Below are positions 60,741-64,000 of a stretch of DNA of 64,000 nucleotides, piece by piece. Below the pieces are notes generated by a model. It had not been told where the DNA came from and did not search any database. It saw nothing but the letters and a program-made list of their open reading frames with translations. Position 1 is the stretch's first letter; each line of letters starts with the position of its first letter. This DNA is from a virus. The stretch is from the IMG/VR virus record IMGVR_UViG_3300032046_000010, positions 29,063-93,062 of that record. One strand, 5' to 3'. Position numbers and translations under genes: made by a program.

Positions 60741-61103
60741 TCACCACAACAGTTCAGGGTACGATTGAGTGAACGACTCGCCAACACACCAGCAGAACGC
60801 CGGAGCCGCTCCCTTTGCTGGGATGTAGATCGGGGTGTGTCCTCCCCAGTTGGGGCGTGTTTCGCAGAGCACGCTGCCGGAAGTCTCGCACCGTAGTTTC
60901 CACTGCTCCGCCTCCATCCGTCCGTGGGCCATACAGGAGTCCACGCACTGTGCCTGCGTCGCAGAGGTGCTGGGCGCGCAACTCCCCGCCATCTCCCTAG
61001 ACGCGCTCCAATGCCCCAGGGAGTGCCCGATGGTGGCGCCAACGACCAAGATGAACAGGAGCGCCAGCAACCCAGCGATCACGTTCTTGGTACGGTCTGT
61101 CAT
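60741..61103 (-). CDS. Membrane-anchored Cys-rich protein
   Basis: The 120-residue protein has one N-terminal membrane helix (VIAGLLALLFILVVGATIG) and a Cys-rich outer part (CAPS, QCVDSC, RCETSG, LCETR, FCWCV). The ATG at 61103 follows GAGGTGGGCA; an upstream in-frame TTG is less likely. It probably acts in the periplasm. Confidence 0.72.
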   Translation of the reverse strand: MTDRTKNVIAGLLALLFILVVGATIGHSLGHWSASREMAGSCAPSTSATQAQCVDSCMAHGRMEAEQWKLRCETSGSVLCETRPNWGGHTPIYIPAKGAAPAFCWCVGESFTQSYPELLW

Positions 61104-61111
61104 TGCCCACC

Positions 61112-61636
61112 TCAACCGTGCGGCGCGTCCGGCGCAACAACCCGCCAGAGCAGATCCATCGCCGCCTTCTGCTGTGCGAAGTTGTTCTGTGCCGCACCAA
61201 GGCGAAGCTTGTTGCCGGGCCAGCGCCTCGCCTCCCGAAGCTCCCGGCCCACCGCCTTCATCGCCTCCGTCATCTCGGACAGCAGCGCCTCCTGCTGGGC
61301 GACGGTCAGATGCTCGACCGTGGGGCGAAGCTCCGTGGCGCGGTTCGCCCGCGACAAGTCCCAGACCACGAGATCAGACGGCTGGATCAGGTCGCTCAGC
61401 CGGTTCATGCGCACCAGGTTGCCGATGGCGTCCTTGGGAAACAGCGCCGTGCTGATGGTGGCCAAGAAACGCCATGCCAGGTGTCGGGTGGTGATCAGGG
61501 TCTGGAGCAGTTCCGCCGGCAGGATCTCGGGAGCCTCGACCAGCGCGATGGGAGCGATGTACGGAGCCGTCCGGGTCGCCTCCTGCTCGTCATCCTCGGT
61601 GTTCGGTGCCGTGAACAGGTGAAGTGTCTGGGTCAT
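61112..61636 (-). CDS. Hypothetical helical protein
   Basis: The 174-residue protein has an acidic N-terminus and is mostly helical (ELLQTLITTRHLAWRFLATI, QQEALLSEMTEAMKAVGREL). ATG 61636 overlaps the previous stop (ATGA). Function unknown. Confidence 0.75.
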   Translation of the reverse strand: MTQTLHLFTAPNTEDDEQEATRTAPYIAPIALVEAPEILPAELLQTLITTRHLAWRFLATISTALFPKDAIGNLVRMNRLSDLIQPSDLVVWDLSRANRATELRPTVEHLTVAQQEALLSEMTEAMKAVGRELREARRWPGNKLRLGAAQNNFAQQKAAMDLLWRVVAPDAPHG

Positions 61637-62079
61637 ACCCCACGCTCCCTCGCAAAGTTGGTGAACGCCATTACCATCGAAGCCTTCAGGACCTCGTGGA
61701 ACGCAGGCAGGATGATCGCGGATTCCTGCGCGTGGGAGTAGGCCAAGGCCAGGAACAGCGCGACCACCGCCGTTTCATCCGATTGTCTGATGGTCTCTGC
61801 GATACGTGCGGCTGCCCCCTTCGGAGTCTCCCTCACGATGAGCAGCAGGATGCGTCGCGCGATGTCGGCCAGGCTCGACCTGAGCTGATAGTCCGACATG
61901 ATGTAGTCAGTCAGCACCAGCTTGTATGTCTGGATCTCCCGCTTGGCGCGGATGCCAGTGGCGCCCACGGCGAGCCACTTGGCCCAAGGCGCAGAAGGGA
62001 TCACGCCAGCATCCCCGGCAAGCGCCAAGAGGTGCGAGATCACCACGATGGGGTCGTTCTTTGACTTGTATCGGCTCAT
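61633..62079 (-). CDS. Hypothetical helical protein
   Basis: The 148-residue protein is helical throughout (LADIARRILLLIVRETPKG, VVALFLALAYSHAQE). It starts behind GGCAGGAGGCGACG, after a CTAGACTCCGG motif, and is co-translated with the next gene. Function unknown. Confidence 0.75.
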   Translation of the reverse strand: MSRYKSKNDPIVVISHLLALAGDAGVIPSAPWAKWLAVGATGIRAKREIQTYKLVLTDYIMSDYQLRSSLADIARRILLLIVRETPKGAAARIAETIRQSDETAVVALFLALAYSHAQESAIILPAFHEVLKASMVMAFTNFARERGV

Positions 62080-62105
62080 CGTCGCCTCCTGCCTCTGGCC
62101 GGAGT

Positions 62106-62375
62106 CTAGGGCATAGCGCCAAGGAACACTGTAGGAAACAAAACGGCCCTGGCTCCGTGTGGGGTGCCAGGGCCGATTCCCTTTGCCTGGGAGCTAGCTG
62201 ACCGTGCGCCATCTGCACGCGCCAACCCCTGGGCCGTGGATACGGCGCATCTGGGCGGCCCAGGCCCAGAGCGGAGTGACTCAACATGGCGCTCCCTCCG
62301 GCCCACACGCCGAAGCATCAGGACGGCCGCCAGTAGCAGCATTACCAGGAGGGCAATCTGTAGCAGGACGGCCAT
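62106..62375 (-). CDS. Small membrane protein, C-terminus overlaps a terminator
   Basis: The 89-residue frame starts with a strong membrane helix (LLQIALLVMLLLAAVLML) and a basic segment. The last 25 codons cross a clear rho-independent terminator, so the C-terminal part looks non-functional or the frame may be longer than the real gene. The start has only a weak ribosome site. Confidence 0.5.
   Translation of the reverse strand: MAVLLQIALLVMLLLAAVLMLRRVGRRERHVESLRSGPGPPRCAVSTAQGLARADGARSASSQAKGIGPGTPHGARAVLFPTVFLGAMP
62136..62175 (-). terminator. Rho-independent terminator
   Basis: Perfect 10-base arms cggccctggc (62144) and gccagggccg (62166) with a 12-base loop are followed on the minus strand by TTTTGTTT. 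It is the most canonical terminator in the window and would separate the 62.4-64 kb genes from the operon downstream. Confidence 0.8.
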
Positions 62376-62397
62376 CGCGCCGGGAGACTAGAGCAGG

Positions 62398-63492
62398 CTA
62401 CCAGGGCTCACCCAGGAAGCAGAACGACCGGAACGCCAGCGGGCCGTAGGTCACAAGCGGCCGGGCTGGAGGATGCGGAGCAGTTGAGCCGCACTCGGCC
62501 AGATAGCCAGGGACCACGGCCATCGCAAAGGTCGTGATGGCAGAGCAAGCAGCGGTTGTCGTGTGGACGGCCACGTGTCCATCGATGCGGAACTCGGACC
62601 AGCCCGCTCCGGTCGCCGGGTCGCACACCTGTTCCTCTTGGACCTCGATGGGATTGGACGGTGCCCACGATGCGGTGCGGTCCAGCGAGACAAAACGGGA
62701 GGTGGTTGGGCTGTACTCCACGATGAAGTCGCCCAACCCGGAGTGCCAGACGTGACGGAGACAGGATGACGAGGGCAGGGGAGACACGCCCGGTAACACC
62801 AGAGTGTACGTCGCAAGGACGCGCCGCCAGGAGCCGCCATCCACGTAGAACAGGGCAACACGGTCGGTGACCGTCACCCAGTTCACGTTGCGTTGCGGGT
62901 CGGTGGTTCCTACCCACAGGAAGTCGGCCGGGGTGAACGGTGCGATGGACGTTCCAGACGTGTCCCAGTCGGAGCAGATTGTTGTGGGGGCAGGCGTGTC
63001 GGGCAATGCGTCTGCTTCAGGCGGCACATCTGCTTCCGGTAGCTCGTCAAGAGCATCGGGAACATCGGGAACATCAGGTAGGTCGGCCTCCGCTTCAACC
63101 TCTACATCTGGCTCCGTGTCGAGGATGTCCGTGAGGTCTGGGGGCGCGTCCGGCTCGATGTCGGCATCGGGTCCGGCATCGTCGGGGTCTGCGTCTGGAG
63201 GGGATGTTTCATCCAGCGGGACATCCGCGTCTGCAAGGATGTCCGTGGTCTCGACATCTGGGAGGATGTCGGGTTGGGCTTCATCCGGCGGGGCATCGGC
63301 CGTGTAGTCAGGCTCCGTCGCATCCGGTTCCGGTTCCGGTTCCGCATCCGCCTCCGACTCGATGGTGTCGGCGTCTGCGGGGGTATCGTCGGAGGCATCA
63401 GAGGCATCCGGCGACAGGTCGATGAACGTGTTGGAACAGCCGCCAGTGAGGGCGAATGTGAGGACTGCGATGATGGCTGCGGTGCGATTCAT
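62398..63492 (-). CDS. Acidic lipoprotein
   Basis: The 364-residue protein has a signal peptide ending in a lipobox-like ALTGGC (Cys19), then about 150 residues of Asp/Pro/Ala/Glu repeats, then a beta-rich C-terminal domain of about 190 residues with paired Cys. The layout resembles lipoproteins of Myxococcota and relatives. In a phage it may alter the infected cell surface, for example to block superinfection, or act in lysis; this is inference. It has a good start and overlaps the previous gene by four bases. Confidence 0.8.
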   Translation of the reverse strand: MNRTAAIIAVLTFALTGGCSNTFIDLSPDASDASDDTPADADTIESEADAEPEPEPDATEPDYTADAPPDEAQPDILPDVETTDILADADVPLDETSPPDADPDDAGPDADIEPDAPPDLTDILDTEPDVEVEAEADLPDVPDVPDALDELPEADVPPEADALPDTPAPTTICSDWDTSGTSIAPFTPADFLWVGTTDPQRNVNWVTVTDRVALFYVDGGSWRRVLATYTLVLPGVSPLPSSSCLRHVWHSGLGDFIVEYSPTTSRFVSLDRTASWAPSNPIEVQEEQVCDPATGAGWSEFRIDGHVAVHTTTAACSAITTFAMAVVPGYLAECGSTAPHPPARPLVTYGPLAFRSFCFLGEPW

Positions 63493-63710
63493 GGATGTTT
63501 CCTTCCTTGGCGTTCTATGCGGTCAATCTCAACCGCGAGATAGGCCCACGTGCCGTCTGCTGGGGGCGGGGCAAAGTCGCGTTCTTGTTCAAGGTAGAGG
63601 GTTGCTGCCGCAAGGGGAACCCAGGTGGATTCGCGCTGAGACCAGTACAGAGTCGGAGATGCCTTGTATCGTACAACGAGCAACTGGTCTATCTTGAGGC
63701 GTGTCGGCAT
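63489..63710 (-). CDS. Small hypothetical protein
   Basis: The 73-residue protein starts at ATG 63710 behind ACAGGAGGTCGAG. It is beta-rich (LLVVRYKASPTLYW, STWVPLAAATLYLEQE) and ends with a basic tail. It is coupled to the lipoprotein gene by ATGA. Function unknown. Confidence 0.72.
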   Translation of the reverse strand: MPTRLKIDQLLVVRYKASPTLYWSQRESTWVPLAAATLYLEQERDFAPPPADGTWAYLAVEIDRIERQGRKHP

Positions 63711-63958
63711 CTCGACCTCCTGTCGGGAAGCCTAGATGGTGGACGGGGTTGGGGGAATATTGGTGCGTTGGCTATTGGTGGTTTTGGAGGGGGAGTGTGC
63801 GCGGGGGTTGCTGGCCAGACGAAGGTTTTGCGCCACCACACCCCACCGGGAGATGTGCCACTGGGGGCCAACTGGACGCATTGAATGCGCAACATCTGCC
63901 GGCCCTCCCCCTGAGGCCCACCGCCCCTTTGCTCGACCTCGACAACGGCTTGGTACAT
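63689..63958 (-). CDS. Doubtful small protein with Pro-rich C-terminus
   Basis: The 89-residue frame has GGAG seven bases before its ATG and a plausible first 45 residues (MYQAVVEVEQRGG, then MLRIQCVQLAPSG). Its second half is Pro/Arg-rich and overlaps the next gene by 22 bases. The DNA at 63730-63820 is G-rich and may instead be leader or promoter sequence. Confidence 0.4.
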   Translation of the reverse strand: MYQAVVEVEQRGGGPQGEGRQMLRIQCVQLAPSGTSPGGVWWRKTFVWPATPAHTPPPKPPIANAPIFPQPRPPSRLPDRRSRCRHASR

Positions 63959-64000
63959 CGTCAGGCTCCGCCCCTCCCCTGGGGCCTCCCCACCCCCGCC

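Noticed and set aside
62180-62330. Possible tRNA or structured RNA in the GC-rich stretch near the right end
   Set aside because: No T-loop GGTTCGA-like motif and no acceptor pairing of the right length on either strand.
1-64000. Integrase, repressor or attachment site that would mark a temperate phage
   Set aside because: No tyrosine or serine recombinase, CI-like repressor or tRNA-adjacent att repeat was found in the window; absence here does not exclude them outside it.

Overview
This window is about two thirds or more of the genome of a contractile-tailed (myovirus-type) bacteriophage. Almost every convincing gene lies on the minus strand, so the biological order runs from high to low coordinates. 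The DNA is GC-rich. Genes are packed with TGATG, ATGA or GTGA stop/start overlaps and strong GGAGG ribosome sites. No tRNA, rRNA, CRISPR, integrase or transposase was seen. The host is not certain. The phage-borne lipoprotein near the right end (62398-63492) has long Asp/Pro/Ala-rich tracts after a lipid-attachment cysteine, a style common in Myxococcota and related 'Deltaproteobacteria'; that host guess is inference only.

Right end to 57 kb: a run of small, tightly coupled genes of mostly unknown function. Several encode exported or membrane proteins (lipoproteins, signal peptides, single membrane helices) and several are small Cys-rich proteins. 57-45 kb: head and packaging module: a coiled-coil protein, an SleB-like cell-wall hydrolase, a probable small terminase, two small beta-rich proteins, large terminase, a Cys-rich lysozyme-like protein, portal, MuF-type minor head protein, XkdF-type prohead protease, scaffold and major capsid protein. 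45-35 kb: small linkers, neck and completion proteins, a beta-helix fibre, tail sheath and tail tube. 35-21 kb: a tail-chaperone pair joined by a clear -1 frameshift signal, tape measure, LysM-type protein, hub, spike, gp25-like wedge, baseplate J, tail protein I and a large beta-helix tailspike.

21-13 kb: a GIY-YIG endonuclease, a block of small membrane proteins that probably holds the lysis functions, then a replication block (SF2 helicase, two small unknown genes, DnaB-like helicase, primase). A 780-base non-coding region (12262-13043) follows. It carries 47-base repeats, inverted repeats and a 14-base palindrome, and is the best candidate for an origin or control region.

12-0 kb: an operon that begins with a CobS-like AAA+ ATPase carrying a MucR/Ros-like zinc finger, followed by a CobT-like VWA protein with both HExxH and MIDAS motifs. 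Next come an acidic/basic AT-hook protein with three nested start sites and a sigma-70-family factor. The operon ends in a six-gene nucleotide-chemistry cassette: an unknown Cys/His-rich protein, an FAD enzyme, a fused all-alpha NTP pyrophosphatase/HAD phosphatase, a divergent ThyX homologue, a class III PLP aminotransferase and a P-loop kinase. The combination resembles thymidine-hypermodification pathways of other phages but uses a different enzyme set. It is the strongest candidate here for an undescribed system.
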